A program made the translations under genes and the position numbers. A DNA stretch of 64,000 nt from Bacteroidota bacterium (GTDB lineage: Bacteria; Bacteroidota; Bacteroidia; Chitinophagales; Chitinophagaceae). Below, in pieces: positions 44,565 through 52,174 of the stretch. The stretch spans positions 248,001-312,000 of the forward strand of contig JAEZGS010000011.1 of NCBI GenBank assembly GCA_023437225.1. The letters are read 5' to 3'. Every line of letters starts with the position of its first letter. Positions within the stretch are counted from its first letter, which is position 1. Under the pieces are notes generated by a model. The model saw only the letters and a list, made by a program, of their open reading frames with translations, did no database searches and was not told the origin of the DNA.

Positions 44565-44602
44565 CTGTATCATTTAAACGTTAATTAAACAACTACAAGA
44601 AA

Positions 44603-45205
44603 ATGAAAACTTCATTTCGCAATCAACTCAGGAGAGCTGTGCTCCCTATAGGCCTGGTAATCGCCTCTTTCTCTTTCAACACAGTAAATGCACAAACTAA
44701 TTATTCCGCTTCAGCTGCTAAGACTGTAATCGAAGGTACTTCAAACATTCACGACTGGACAATGCAATCATCTAAAGCAACAGCTACTGCAGTAGTTACT
44801 CTTGCTTCTGGTGCCGTATCAAATATTAATTCGATCAGCGTTGTAATCCCTGCTGAAAGTCTGAAGAGCGAGCATGCTCAAATGGACAAGAATTCATACA
44901 AAGCTTTAAAGACAAGCAAAAATCCAAATATCACTTTCACTTCAGCTTCTTCAACTGTTAAGCCTGCCGGCGATAACAAATTCACCGTAGTAAGCCGTGG
45001 TAAATTAAATATCTCGGGTGTTACCAAAGATGTTGACCTGGTTGCAACTGGTGTTGTAAATGCCGATAAGACCATCACATTAAATGGTAGCTACAAATTC
45101 AAGATGACTGATTTCTCCGTTGAGCCTCCTAGCTTAATGATGGGCGCAATCAAAACCGGAAATGCAATTTCTGTGAAATACAATCTTACTCTCAAAGCAC
45201 ACTAA
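44603..45205 (+). CDS. YceI-family lipid-binding-like protein
   Basis: A 200-residue secreted protein with signal peptide (ending NTVNAQ) and a full YceI lipocalin-like domain: SKTVIEGTSNIHDW-type start (visible as KTVIEGTSNIHDW), KALKTSKNPNITFTS, RGKLNISGVTKDVDLVA and the C-terminal FKMTDFSVEPPSLMMGAIKTGNAISVKYNL. Family members bind isoprenoid or other amphiphilic molecules in the periplasm. Codon use is strongly biased, suggesting high expression. The first gene of a likely operon with an outer-membrane barrel 38 bases downstream and a second, divergent YceI after a terminator. Confidence 0.92.
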   Translation: MKTSFRNQLRRAVLPIGLVIASFSFNTVNAQTNYSASAAKTVIEGTSNIHDWTMQSSKATATAVVTLASGAVSNINSISVVIPAESLKSEHAQMDKNSYKALKTSKNPNITFTSASSTVKPAGDNKFTVVSRGKLNISGVTKDVDLVATGVVNADKTITLNGSYKFKMTDFSVEPPSLMMGAIKTGNAISVKYNLTLKAH

Positions 45206-45242
45206 ACACTCACTATATTTTTAAAAATTTAAGCGACTACTT

Positions 45243-46577
45243 ATGAAATATTCATTATCGACAAATGCGAAAAACCTTATCGTTGCCGCTCTCATGATTA
45301 TCCCGGCAATTGGTTTTGGTCAGGAATTTAAAAGAGATCTGAAAGAATTTTACGGACGTCCTGCATACTGGACTCCACACGATCAGCGCGGTATCAACAT
45401 GTTTGAGACTTCTAAGGATGACAGCATTCCTTACGAAGGACCACGCGTACGCTTCGGAGCTGGCTTTACTCAGCAGTTTCAGAACCTGAAGCATTCGAAC
45501 ACATCGACTCCTGTTCAACCTCTTTATGAGATGGGACCTGGATTCAACCTTGCACAGGCTAACCTGTTCATGGACATTCAACTGGCAGACGGTATCAGAC
45601 TTGACGTTACAACTTACATGTCTACACGTCACCACAACGAAACATGGGTTAAAGGTGGTTATATCCAATTCGATAAACTTCCGTTCCGTGGACGTTTCTG
45701 GAGCAATCTGATGGAAGTAGCTACCATCAAAATCGGTCACTTCGAAGTAAACTATGGTGATGCACACTTCCGCAGAACTGATGCAGGTGATGCGATCCGC
45801 AACCCATTCATCGAGAACTACATTGTTGATGCGTTCTCAACCGAAATCGGTGGTGAAGTTTACCTGAAGAAAAATGGCTTCTTTGCAATGATCGGTGCTA
45901 CTAACGGTACAATCAACTCTTCAATCGGTAAGCAAGCTGCTGACGCTACAAAAGATTCTACAAAGAATCCTGCAGTTTACTTCAAAGCTGGTGTTGACAA
46001 AACTTTGGCTAGTGGTCTGCGCGTAAGAGTTAGTGGTTCTGCATATTTGAACAACAAATCTCAGCGTAACGTGTTGTTTGCTGGTGACCGTGCAGGTTCT
46101 AACTACTGGGGTGTTATGGAGCCAAAAGGTGCAGATCTTAAAGCTAACTTCACTTCAGGACGTTTTGCTCCTGGTTTCTCAAGAAACGTACAAGCCTTCA
46201 TGTTGAACGGTTTGGTGAAATATGGTGGTGCAGAAGTATTCGGTACTTATGAAACCGCAAAAGGTAACGCAGGTACTGCTGTAGATTCTGAAAAGCGCAC
46301 AATGAACCAGTTCGCAATCGAAGGTGTTTATCGCTTCGGAAGAAATGAGAATGTGTTTGTTGGTGCACGCTACAACACAGTAAATTCTGAACTCGCTGGT
46401 TACACAGATAAAGTTGACATCAATCGCGTTACATTCAGCGCAGGTTGGTTCCTCACAAGAAACGTTCTTTTGAAAGGTGAAATCGTAAATCAGAAATACG
46501 AAGGATTTAAAGCTACTGATATCCGTAGCGGTGGTAAATTCGATGGATATGCTATCGAAGCTGTTATCGGATTCTAA
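45243..46577 (+). CDS. Outer-membrane porin-like beta-barrel, highly expressed
   Basis: A 444-residue outer-membrane protein with signal peptide (MKYSLSTNAKNLIVAALMIIPAIGFG|QEF). The body shows many amphipathic strands (VRFGAGFTQQFQNL, GIRLDVTTYMSTRHHNE, FEVNYGDAHFRRTDA, RVRVSGSAYLNN, VFVGARYNTVNSELAG, NRVTFSAGWFLTRNVLLKGEIVNQKYEG) and ends in an aromatic strand (YAIEAVIGF). Some strands resemble phosphate-selective or trehalose-type porins, but the family is not certain. Codons are very strongly biased (almost all GGT, AAC, CGT, GAA-type choices), as in the most abundant proteins. It probably lets a specific nutrient or the YceI ligand pass. Confidence 0.8.
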   Translation: MKYSLSTNAKNLIVAALMIIPAIGFGQEFKRDLKEFYGRPAYWTPHDQRGINMFETSKDDSIPYEGPRVRFGAGFTQQFQNLKHSNTSTPVQPLYEMGPGFNLAQANLFMDIQLADGIRLDVTTYMSTRHHNETWVKGGYIQFDKLPFRGRFWSNLMEVATIKIGHFEVNYGDAHFRRTDAGDAIRNPFIENYIVDAFSTEIGGEVYLKKNGFFAMIGATNGTINSSIGKQAADATKDSTKNPAVYFKAGVDKTLASGLRVRVSGSAYLNNKSQRNVLFAGDRAGSNYWGVMEPKGADLKANFTSGRFAPGFSRNVQAFMLNGLVKYGGAEVFGTYETAKGNAGTAVDSEKRTMNQFAIEGVYRFGRNENVFVGARYNTVNSELAGYTDKVDINRVTFSAGWFLTRNVLLKGEIVNQKYEGFKATDIRSGGKFDGYAIEAVIGF

Positions 46578-46604
46578 GCGAATAAGGGTGTATTATGTGT
46601 AAAT

Positions 46605-46637
46605 AAAAAGCCGGATGAAATTTCATCCGGCTTTTTT
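46605..46637 (+). terminator. Intrinsic terminator after the porin-like gene
   Basis: A near-perfect palindrome: AGCCGGATGAAA (46609-46620) with TTTCATCCGGCT (46621-46632), followed by a T run and preceded by a matching A run, making it usable in either direction. It lies 28 bases after the stop at 46577 and separates the first YceI/porin unit from the second YceI gene. Confidence 0.93.
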
Positions 46638-46661
46638 AATAAATTCAATTACTACTACGAA

Positions 46662-47243
46662 ATGAATACATTAATTCTCATAATGTTCTATCACTTCTTC
46701 AATATGCCTGATGCGCAGATTGCAGAGAAGTGGATAGTAGAGAGAAGCAGTGTGTTTACGATCGAAGGAAAATCAAACGTTGCAGATTTCAAATGTCAGA
46801 CCTCTGAGTATCTCAACAAAGATACCATCACGATCATCAAAGCAGAAGACCCTACCGTACCTCTTACATTTAATGGCGGACTGAACGTAATGATCCGATG
46901 GTTCAATTGTGAGCAACAGGTGATGACGAAGGAAATGTATAGGACCCTCAAAGAAAAGGAGCGTCCCCGTATGACCATTCAATTGGTAAATGTGGGGAGG
47001 TTTACGAAACACGGTCAGAAAGTACTCGGTGTTGTGGACGTAAATATGGCCGGAGTTACAAAAAGATTTGAGATCATGTTCCAGGTTAGCTACCCAGACA
47101 AAAATCACCTTACATTTTCAGGCATTCGGCAACTGAATTTTTCTGATTTCAATCTGAAGCCACCAAATAAATTGGCGGGCCTTGTGAAAGTGGAGGAGGA
47201 GATTCTCGTTCGGTTTAAAATTAGTATGCGTACTGCAGGCTGA
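46662..47243 (+). CDS. YceI-family protein, divergent second copy
   Basis: A 193-residue protein with a short hydrophobic N-terminus (NTLILIMFYHFFNM) that could act as a signal, then a YceI domain recognised by SVFTIEGKSNVADFKCQ, MYRTLKEKERPRMTIQLV, GVVDVNMAGVTKRFEIM and LNFSDFNLKPPNKLAGLVKVEEEILVRFKI. It is clearly diverged from the first YceI gene and its codons are less biased, so expression should be lower. It lies 25 bases after a strong terminator and therefore probably relies on read-through or a promoter in the terminator region. It could serve the same ligand as the first YceI. Confidence 0.87.
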   Translation: MNTLILIMFYHFFNMPDAQIAEKWIVERSSVFTIEGKSNVADFKCQTSEYLNKDTITIIKAEDPTVPLTFNGGLNVMIRWFNCEQQVMTKEMYRTLKEKERPRMTIQLVNVGRFTKHGQKVLGVVDVNMAGVTKRFEIMFQVSYPDKNHLTFSGIRQLNFSDFNLKPPNKLAGLVKVEEEILVRFKISMRTAG

Positions 47244-47270
47244 CCTGTTGTTATTATATTCGTCGCACAT

Positions 47271-47678
47271 ATGAAAAAAGTTATCATTTCTCTTGCTATC
47301 GCTTCCATCGTGCTTCTGATAATGAGCATCATCATGCTGAAGCTTTCTATCTATCTGTTTCCATCTGTAACCATGGAATATCTCAGCCCGGTGTTCAGGA
47401 ATGCAGGTAAGATGAATTGGTTGTTTTATGTGCATCCAATCATAATAAGTATTGCACTTAAGTGGTTTTGGGAAAGATATAAAAGTGACTTCCGCGGACA
47501 CTTCCTCTGGCGTGCATTTGAAGTGGCACTTACTTATGGCATTGTAGCAATGATTCCTGTACTGTGGCTGACCTTCAGCGCAATTGATGTTTCGTTGCAA
47601 ATGATACTTACATGGCTGCTTTATGGATTTGTACAGGCTTTCTCCGCTGGGGTGGTCTATGCAAAATTGAATCCCTGA
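47271..47678 (+). CDS. Small four-helix integral membrane protein, unknown function
   Basis: A 135-residue protein with four predicted transmembrane helices (about 4-28, 50-65, 82-100, 105-130) separated by short loops; basic KWFWERYKSD between helices 2 and 3 marks a cytoplasmic loop. No family recognised. It begins 27 bases after the second YceI stop on the same strand. YceI-type lipocalins in other bacteria neighbour small membrane proteins of the cytochrome b561 type, but the paired heme-binding histidines expected there are not seen. Confidence 0.75.
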   Translation: MKKVIISLAIASIVLLIMSIIMLKLSIYLFPSVTMEYLSPVFRNAGKMNWLFYVHPIIISIALKWFWERYKSDFRGHFLWRAFEVALTYGIVAMIPVLWLTFSAIDVSLQMILTWLLYGFVQAFSAGVVYAKLNP

Positions 47679-47687
47679 TCTTGCTGA

Positions 47688-48698
47688 TCACCAAATGATC
47701 TTTGCTATTTTTCCATTTGAACCTGCAAGGAAGATGGCTTTTCCCTTCTTCGATTTTCGAACTACGTGGTAGGATGTGCGACTGATGTTTCTCCACGTTA
47801 TGCCACCATCATCTGAAATATCAACACCGCTTGTACCACAAGCAACGAGGCGATCTTTATCGATGTACTCTACGCTGCTTTTATATCCGAGGGGTCCTCT
47901 TCTTGGTAATTGCCAGGTCTGTCCGCCATCATTGGAATAAGCACTGTTACCAGCGGTTGCACTATCTGAGGCGAAGTCACCTCCAACAATGTAAATTGTA
48001 TTTCCTCCTTTACGACGTTTCCAATCAAGCACTGCAACAGAATTTGCCCCGGTGGTTTCTTTTCCCTGCACTATGGGGATATCGATAGGGTTGCCTTTCC
48101 AAAATAACCTGGAACGCAATCCGCCGGTTACAAAACAGGCCTCATCAAGATCACGTGCGCGAATGTTCGTACCGCTCGCTGCGAAACATGCTTCGCCACT
48201 ATCTGCAACAGGAAGATTTTCGAAAGGAACATCCTGCCAGCTGTTTCCGCCATCAAAGGTCCTTGCAATGAAAAACCTGCCGTTTATAGGATCACCAAGT
48301 ACAATCCCGCTTCGTTCATTCCAAAACTCCATTGCATCGAGAAACATTCCTTTATTATTGTTTTCATATACATGCTTCCAATGTTTTCCTCCATCTGTTG
48401 TTCTGAGTATTACTGCAGGTTCAGCGATTGCAATGATCACTGCGGTATTTTTGTCAAACGCTTCAATATCCCGGAAATCGCGGTCTTCAAATCCTTCCAC
48501 AACAGTATAACTCCAGCTTTGCCCTCCATCCGTTGAAAGACCCACTGTGCCTTTGCTTCCGCTGATCCAGGCTACCTTGTTATCCACTACGCTTAAGCCT
48601 CTTATGGATATTTTTTTTGACGAATCCAATATAGATATCTGCTGAGCCTTCAACATTGCTGGCAACGCCAGTAACAAAACCAGTATAATGTTTTGCAT
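47688..48698 (-). CDS. Secreted YCF48/BNR-repeat beta-propeller protein
   Basis: A 336-residue protein with signal peptide (NIILVLLLALPAMLKAQ) and repeated motifs of the Asp-box kind: STDGGQSWSYTV, TTDGGKHWKHV, TFDGGNSWQDV, SNDGGQTWQLP, SDDGGITWRNI. Each S/T-x-D-G-G-x-x-W marks one blade of a beta-propeller, as in YCF48/HCF136-like photosystem-assembly-factor relatives and sortilin-type proteins. In heterotrophs the role is unknown; binding of exported proteins or glycans is plausible. It lies five bases downstream of the rhodanese-thioredoxin gene and is probably cotranscribed with it. Confidence 0.9.
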   Translation of the reverse strand: MQNIILVLLLALPAMLKAQQISILDSSKKISIRGLSVVDNKVAWISGSKGTVGLSTDGGQSWSYTVVEGFEDRDFRDIEAFDKNTAVIIAIAEPAVILRTTDGGKHWKHVYENNNKGMFLDAMEFWNERSGIVLGDPINGRFFIARTFDGGNSWQDVPFENLPVADSGEACFAASGTNIRARDLDEACFVTGGLRSRLFWKGNPIDIPIVQGKETTGANSVAVLDWKRRKGGNTIYIVGGDFASDSATAGNSAYSNDGGQTWQLPRRGPLGYKSSVEYIDKDRLVACGTSGVDISDDGGITWRNISRTSYHVVRKSKKGKAIFLAGSNGKIAKIIW

Positions 48699-48702
48699 GT
48701 AA

Positions 48703-49389
48703 CTAATTTATCGCTTTGCGAAGTTCATCAAGAGACACCAGGCCATTTTTCTTCCAGCTCAGTTGCCCGTTTTTATAGATCAGAAATGTAGGAAGCGCTT
48801 CTACCTCGAGTTCTTTCATTACTTGTGTAGCGGCATCAGCATCGATGCGAACCAGGCGGGCATTTGAAGGAAGTGAACGTTCAAGTTCCTGAAGTACTGG
48901 CTCCATCTTACGGCAGGGCGGACACCAGGGGGCACCAAAATCGATAAGAACAATCTCAGCACCTGTGGTGTAACTCTGATATTCTTTCATACTTATTTGC
49001 GTTGTCTTCGCAGTTTCCTCGAACGCAAGACCTGCCGCTTTCCAGCCATTGAAGCCTCCTTTCAGCTCTATAACTTTGCTGAAACCCTGTTCTCGCAGAT
49101 ATTTCGCAGCTGCCGTGCTTCGCGGCCCGCTGGCACAATAAACATAAACGGGTTTTTGTTTGTCGAGATAATCGGTTCTTCGTGCGAATTCTTTTCGCTC
49201 CAGCCAATCTGCATGAAGGGCATTGGCAATATGTCCTTTCCCATACTCCTGCGCTGTTCTCACATCCAACAGCTGGGCAGGTGAGCGGGTGATTTGTTCT
49301 GCAAAATCCGGTGCTGACACAGGCTGCGCAAAAAGCGACGCCGAAATTATCAGGGTGAACAGGAGGAGGGTATATTTTTCGAAAACCAT
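48703..49389 (-). CDS. Secreted rhodanese-thioredoxin fusion
   Basis: A 228-residue protein with signal peptide (YTLLLFTLIISASLFAQ). The rhodanese domain (about 25-115) has LLDVRTAQEYGKGHI and the active-site VYCASGPRSTAA, with catalytic Cys. The thioredoxin domain (about 125-228) carries APWCPPCRKM with both cysteines and cis-Pro in EALPTFLIYK. A periplasmic fusion of sulfur transferase and dithiol reductase could relay sulfur or reduce persulfides. CPPC rather than CGPC shifts the redox potential toward a DsbE/TlpA-like reductase. The YCF48 protein follows on the same strand, so a shared envelope-assembly role is possible. Confidence 0.9.
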   Translation of the reverse strand: MVFEKYTLLLFTLIISASLFAQPVSAPDFAEQITRSPAQLLDVRTAQEYGKGHIANALHADWLERKEFARRTDYLDKQKPVYVYCASGPRSTAAAKYLREQGFSKVIELKGGFNGWKAAGLAFEETAKTTQISMKEYQSYTTGAEIVLIDFGAPWCPPCRKMEPVLQELERSLPSNARLVRIDADAATQVMKELEVEALPTFLIYKNGQLSWKKNGLVSLDELRKAIN

Positions 49390-49430
49390 GTTGATTGATT
49401 GTTCGATAAAATAAAGGCTTTATCGGCTAT

Positions 49431-49459
49431 AAACAAAAACCCCCGAACATTGTCGGGGG
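49431..49459 (-). terminator. Intrinsic terminator on minus strand
   Basis: CCCCCGA (49440-49446) pairs with TCGGGGG (49453-49459), loop of six bases; on the minus strand it runs into TTTTTGTTT. It lies over 440 bases after the aminopeptidase stop and before the rhodanese-thioredoxin start, so it ends some other transcript or a very long 3' end. Confidence 0.9.
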
Positions 49460-49734
49460 CAGTTCTTTCAGTCGACCAACCATAATTGTTTCATCGGTAC
49501 AGGACTTTTGTTAGAAACTCGGTCTACTCCGGTCTGGGTTTTCAGGATATCGACTGGGTCTTCCACGTGATACTGATTTTCATGGTTTTTCGGATCTTGA
49601 ATCAGTTATTTACACGGTTGTTCTGGATATTCGGATGATCGGTGCAACCTCTTGCTGAATGATCTCCTTGTTTTTCAAAGGATCTGGTTAACAGATCTGG
49701 ATTTTGTTAGTCCCTCACAGTATATTGGATTCAA
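49431..49734 (-). ncRNA. Candidate small RNA, about 300 bases
   Basis: A consensus promoter (49771-49741, minus strand) and a strong terminator (49459-49431) bracket about 300 bases without a credible protein frame. The interval has internal complementarity, such as GATCCTT with AAGGAGATC around 49660 and the palindrome CAGATCTG near 49694, and near repeats of ACCCAG in the final third. Motifs of RNase P RNA, tmRNA and SRP RNA were not seen; 6S RNA cannot be excluded since its sequence is poorly conserved. It could also be a long 3' untranslated region of the aminopeptidase gene. Confidence 0.4.
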
Positions 49735-49740
49735 CGAGCA

Positions 49741-49771
49741 CAAATTTAGGGCGCTTACTGTTGTTTCGCAA
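49741..49771 (-). promoter_or_regulatory. Promoter facing the candidate small RNA
   Basis: On the minus strand, TTG (49771-49769), a 20-base spacer, and TAAATTTG (49748-49741) match the -33/-7 consensus. Predicted transcription start is near 49734. Confidence 0.5.
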
Positions 49772-49901
49772 GAGCATTATTGCTCAATTCTACTGCTTCA
49801 GTTATTACCCGTGCGCATCGTAATCTATCCGGATCTTCCCACTAATGTTACTACAGGTGGATAGTATAATTACTATGTAAATCTTCGGTTAGCCTGGATC
49901 G

Positions 49902-51350
49902 TTAGAACGCTTTCTTGCCGCTTTTTAACGGCGGTAGTTTGAAATCATCCAGTGCGCTTTCTTCTGCAATCAACTTTTCGATCTCATCCCATTTCCTTGG
50001 TACAAATGCCGATAACAACTCATAATCCTTTTCTTTTATCAGGAGGTCATCTTCAATTCTTACGGCGATACCCCACCAGCGTTTGTCGCAGGGACTGTTT
50101 TCAGGAATGTAAATTCCAGGTTCGATCGTAATGACCATATCTTTTTTCAATCTTGTATAAGTTCCGCGATCGTGCACGTCAAGACCAATATGATGGCCGA
50201 GTCCGTGTGGGTAATAACGGTTGACCTCTTCTTTCTTTTTGATGACACCGAGTTTCAACAGACCGTTAGCTATTACTTCGGTTGCTGCTTTATTCAATTC
50301 GTTCCATGATGCACCTTCCTTTGAAAGCCTGAAAGCCGCTTCCTGTGCATCGTACACGAGGTTGTAAATTACCTTCTGATCATCGGTGAACCTGCCGTTC
50401 GCGGGAATTGTCCTGGTCACGTCAGCAGTGTAACCATGATATTCCGCTCCAACATCCATAAGCAATAGCTGCTGCCCGACATTTGTCCGGTTATTCTCCA
50501 CATAATGCAGTACACATCCATTGTTTCCTGCGCCTACGATGGAAGGATAGCCTACAGATTCGGCACCGTATTTTTTATGAACGTACTCATGAAGACCCTG
50601 AACTTCTGTTTCAGACATATTTGGTCTTACTGCTTTCATTACTTCGCGTTGTCCTACACATGAGATCTCTACTGCCTTTCGAAGCAGGTCCATCTCTTCG
50701 GGGGTTTTAACTTCCCGCAGTGACGCTGTCAGCTGATAAAACAAGTTGCCTTTGAAACGTTCATCCTTTTGCAGGTCTTCCGGCATATTGGTTTTTTTAG
50801 CGAACTGCTCAATAAGCTCATAAAGATCCGCCCTGGAGTAAGGATTATCGGCGACGCCTTCCGGGAGATTGTCAACGAGGATCTTTTTGAACGCCGTAAA
50901 ATCTACCGGTAATTCTGCGAAAGCTGCTCCATCAAACGATGCAGTGATACCTAATTTTTCCTTTGCTCCTTCCGCACCCATCCTTATCCCGGTCCATTGT
51001 TCTGCTCTTGAATCCTTGCGCTGAACAAATAAAATTTCCTGAACCTGCTTCAATTCGCCGACGGTTTGTGGTTCTTTGAAAATTATCAGCATTGAATTGG
51101 GCTCTTTGTACCCGGAAAAATAATACATGTCGGGATTTGCATGGTACACATACTCCACGTCATTTGAATACGTGCGTTGTGGATAAGCGAAGATGACTGC
51201 AACTGAACTATCAGGCATTATCTTTCGGAGTGCGTCGCGCCGTCCGGCGTGAAATGATTTGTCAAGGTAGTCCTGGGGCAGAAACTCTTTTTGGGCAAAG
51301 CATGATCCAACGCCGAACACAAAAAGCATAGCAAGAACAATCGGTTTCAT
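49902..51350 (-). CDS. Secreted Xaa-Pro aminopeptidase (M24 family)
   Basis: A 482-residue protein with signal peptide (KPIVLAMLFVFGVGSCFAQ). The N-terminal creatinase-like domain (about 20-195) includes DVEYVYHANPDMYYFSGY, and the M24 catalytic domain follows, with metal ligands in LLMDVGAEYHGYTADVTRTI (two Asp), PHGLGHHIGLDVHD (His), and IEPGIYI and IEDDLLI (two Glu). The five-ligand pita-bread site is complete. It releases N-terminal residues before proline in the periplasm. A cysteine within the signal end (GSC) could allow lipidation, though SCFAQ looks more like signal peptidase I cleavage. Peptide scavenging is a likely role. Confidence 0.92.
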   Translation of the reverse strand: MKPIVLAMLFVFGVGSCFAQKEFLPQDYLDKSFHAGRRDALRKIMPDSSVAVIFAYPQRTYSNDVEYVYHANPDMYYFSGYKEPNSMLIIFKEPQTVGELKQVQEILFVQRKDSRAEQWTGIRMGAEGAKEKLGITASFDGAAFAELPVDFTAFKKILVDNLPEGVADNPYSRADLYELIEQFAKKTNMPEDLQKDERFKGNLFYQLTASLREVKTPEEMDLLRKAVEISCVGQREVMKAVRPNMSETEVQGLHEYVHKKYGAESVGYPSIVGAGNNGCVLHYVENNRTNVGQQLLLMDVGAEYHGYTADVTRTIPANGRFTDDQKVIYNLVYDAQEAAFRLSKEGASWNELNKAATEVIANGLLKLGVIKKKEEVNRYYPHGLGHHIGLDVHDRGTYTRLKKDMVITIEPGIYIPENSPCDKRWWGIAVRIEDDLLIKEKDYELLSAFVPRKWDEIEKLIAEESALDDFKLPPLKSGKKAF

Positions 51351-51499
51351 GGTGAGTTGTTGAAGGGCTAATATATGTAAATGGAATCACGTACACATGG
51401 TATTTTATGCAGCCGGTAGCTGGTACAAATACCCGATTTTTATTGGTTTGCAATATTGTCCCCAGTTGTTGCGATTTTCATAGAGTAAATTATATAACG

Positions 51500-52174
51500 G
51501 TGAAAGACACCCTGGTTAAGCTTCTGCCCCTGATCTCAACAATCGTATTCATACTCCCGGCACTTACGATAACACTGCGCAGACTTTGGTCTGTGACCTT
51601 TTTTAAGATGTTTGGTATTTATGGATTGATGGGCGCGGCCCTGACATCATTAGATATGTCGACCATCGATCCGCTGATCATCGAAAGGGTAGGATTGATT
51701 TACAACATGATCGACATTCCATATGTAATGCTGATGATATTTATTATCTCAAAAAATGAACTTGTGAAGCGAGTGATCATCTTATCAGTAGTCCTGTATA
51801 TTTTTCTGCAGCTCGTATTTTATTTCCGTGAGGGAATGAATTACGCCGCTATCAAGATATCGCTTGGTTATGGATTGAGCATTGTGTTATTAGCTGTCAT
51901 ATTTACGCTGCTTAATTTCTTTCGAAGGATGGGACTCACATCAAGACAGGTTGCATACATCGTAATATTGTCTGCTTTGATGTTTGATTACGGAACCTTT
52001 ATTGTCATCTATATTTTTGATTATTATGTCACCGGTTATAATATCACTGATAACCTGGTGATCTACTACATTTCTTCCATTATCGCGATGACGATTGGCA
52101 CTGTCGGTTTATGGGTGCCAAATAGATCTTCGGAGTTAAACCCGCGAGTTAATAGCGATTATAGTAGAATTTAA
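51500..52174 (+). CDS. Seven-helix-like membrane protein of unknown function
   Basis: A 224-residue protein from GTG 51500 with about seven hydrophobic segments: LLPLISTIVFILPALTI, MFGIYGLMGAALT, YVMLMIFIIS, RVIILSVVLYIFLQLVFYF, ISLGYGLSIVLLAVIFTLL, VAYIVILSALMFDYGTFIVI and VIYYISSIIAMTIGTVGLWV. No known family recognised. An alternative TTG start upstream (51407) adds 31 residues of poor quality. Its final 26 bases overlap the 3' end of the convergent T9SS protein gene. Similar small polytopic proteins are common orphan genes in Bacteroidota. Confidence 0.72.
   Translation: MKDTLVKLLPLISTIVFILPALTITLRRLWSVTFFKMFGIYGLMGAALTSLDMSTIDPLIIERVGLIYNMIDIPYVMLMIFIISKNELVKRVIILSVVLYIFLQLVFYFREGMNYAAIKISLGYGLSIVLLAVIFTLLNFFRRMGLTSRQVAYIVILSALMFDYGTFIVIYIFDYYVTGYNITDNLVIYYISSIIAMTIGTVGLWVPNRSSELNPRVNSDYSRI

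Larger units (their letters stand above)
44222..44602. other. 381-base gap between smc and the first yceI
   Basis: Apart from the smc terminator at the left and a promoter at the right (44537-44564), this stretch contains no ORF worth calling and no obvious structured RNA or repeat. It includes an A/T-rich run of eight Ts at about 44356 in the centre. Confidence 0.6.
49390..49901. other. 512-base gap with a probable small RNA
   Basis: No protein gene is convincing here; frames on both strands are short and unlike known proteins. The gap holds an intrinsic terminator for minus-strand transcription at 49431-49459 and a promoter at 49741-49771 facing it, described separately. The right 130 bases directly follow the aminopeptidase gene on the minus strand. 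Confidence 0.6.

Noticed and set aside
49652..49864. Plus-strand 70-codon frame in the gap after the rhodanese-thioredoxin gene
   Set aside because: Composition is unlike a folded protein and it runs antisense to the promoter-terminator unit proposed as a small RNA.
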